In this document: in pieces, positions 7,018-7,208 of the stretch
How positions within the stretch are numbered: position 1 is the first letter of the stretch
Layout: each line of letters begins with the position of its first letter
Assembly: GCA_002842195.1 (NCBI GenBank)
Contig: PHCL01000065.1
Span: forward strand, 1-7,208
Length of the DNA: 7,208 nucleotides
Source: Betaproteobacteria bacterium HGW-Betaproteobacteria-20
GTDB lineage: Bacteria > Pseudomonadota > Gammaproteobacteria > Burkholderiales > Methylophilaceae
Direction of reading: 5' to 3'
Program-made: the position numbers and the translations under genes
The notes under the pieces: model-generated
The model's database searches: none
Seen by the model: the letters and a program-made list of their open reading frames with translations, nothing else
Told to the model about the DNA's origin: nothing

Positions 7018-7208
7018 ATGATAAAACGTACCGCATTTTTTATTTCTGATGGTACTGGCATAACTGCGGGTGCGCTGGGTAAATTGCTGGAACACTTTCC
7101 AAGCACGAGCTTTACCCAAGTACGCCTGCCGTTTACCGACACGCTGGATAAAATAAGGCTTGCGCAAGATGCTATCTTGCATGCGACTGAAGAAGATGGC
7201 GGTCGCCC
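7018..7208 (+). CDS. ppsR: PEP synthase regulatory protein, N-terminal part (DUF299 kinase/pyrophosphorylase)
   Basis: The first 63 codons are present and the gene runs off the right edge. It opens MIKRTAFFISDGTGITAGAL, followed by LPFTDTLDKI. This matches the start of the PpsR/PDRP family, where E. coli has a FYISDGTAITAE-like segment followed by LPF. PpsR is bifunctional: it inactivates PEP synthase by ADP-dependent phosphorylation of the Thr next to the catalytic His, and reactivates it by phosphate-dependent removal. The P-loop and catalytic residues lie beyond the window. Its place 40 nt downstream of ppsA, and the retained Thr419 target in PpsA, support the assignment over the PPDK-specific relatives. 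Confidence 0.92.
   Translation, partial: MIKRTAFFISDGTGITAGALGKLLEHFPSTSFTQVRLPFTDTLDKIRLAQDAILHATEEDGGR

Overview
The window looks like chromosomal DNA of a methylotrophic betaproteobacterium, most likely Methylophilaceae (Methylotenera/Methylobacillus-like). Three proteins of the tetrahydromethanopterin (H4MPT)-linked C1 pathway are recognisable (MptG, MtdB, Mch). They sit beside a beta/gammaproteobacterial-type PEP synthase and its regulator. Base composition appears moderate (mid-40s % GC by eye), which suits that family better than high-GC Methylobacterium. The genus is inferred from protein resemblance, not from a search.

Left two thirds (1-4430, minus strand): one tightly packed operon, read right to left. 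The order is mptG (beta-RFAP synthase, first committed step of H4MPT synthesis), mtdB (methylene-H4MPT dehydrogenase), an ATP-grasp ligase of unproven substrate, mch (methenyl-H4MPT cyclohydrolase), and a RimK-like ATP-grasp ligase cut by the window edge. Gaps are 10 nt, 19 nt, an overlap of about 22 nt, and 2 nt. The operon therefore combines two catalytic steps of formaldehyde oxidation with cofactor synthesis. The two ATP-grasp enzymes plausibly act on methylofuran or H4MPT side chains.

Middle (4431-4604): a 174-nt divergent intergenic region. It holds a reasonable sigma70-like promoter for ppsA, a weak promoter candidate for the C1 operon that shares its -35 segment, and the ppsA ribosome binding site.

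Right third (4605-7208, plus strand): ppsA (complete, 790 aa) followed 40 nt later by ppsR (N-terminal 63 codons only), the kinase/phosphotransferase that controls PpsA. In RuMP-cycle methylotrophs, pyruvate made by the cycle must be turned into PEP for gluconeogenic and anaplerotic use. PpsA next to an H4MPT operon is therefore metabolically coherent, although co-regulation is not shown.

No mobile elements, RNA genes, CRISPR arrays or convincing terminators were seen. The most unusual points are translational. mch has no ordinary start codon at its expected N-terminus but has a strong Shine-Dalgarno sequence exactly 7 nt before an ATC codon. The mtdB/ATP-grasp junction carries an in-frame 15-nt tandem duplication of the mtdB tail, placed just before an SD-less TTG start.
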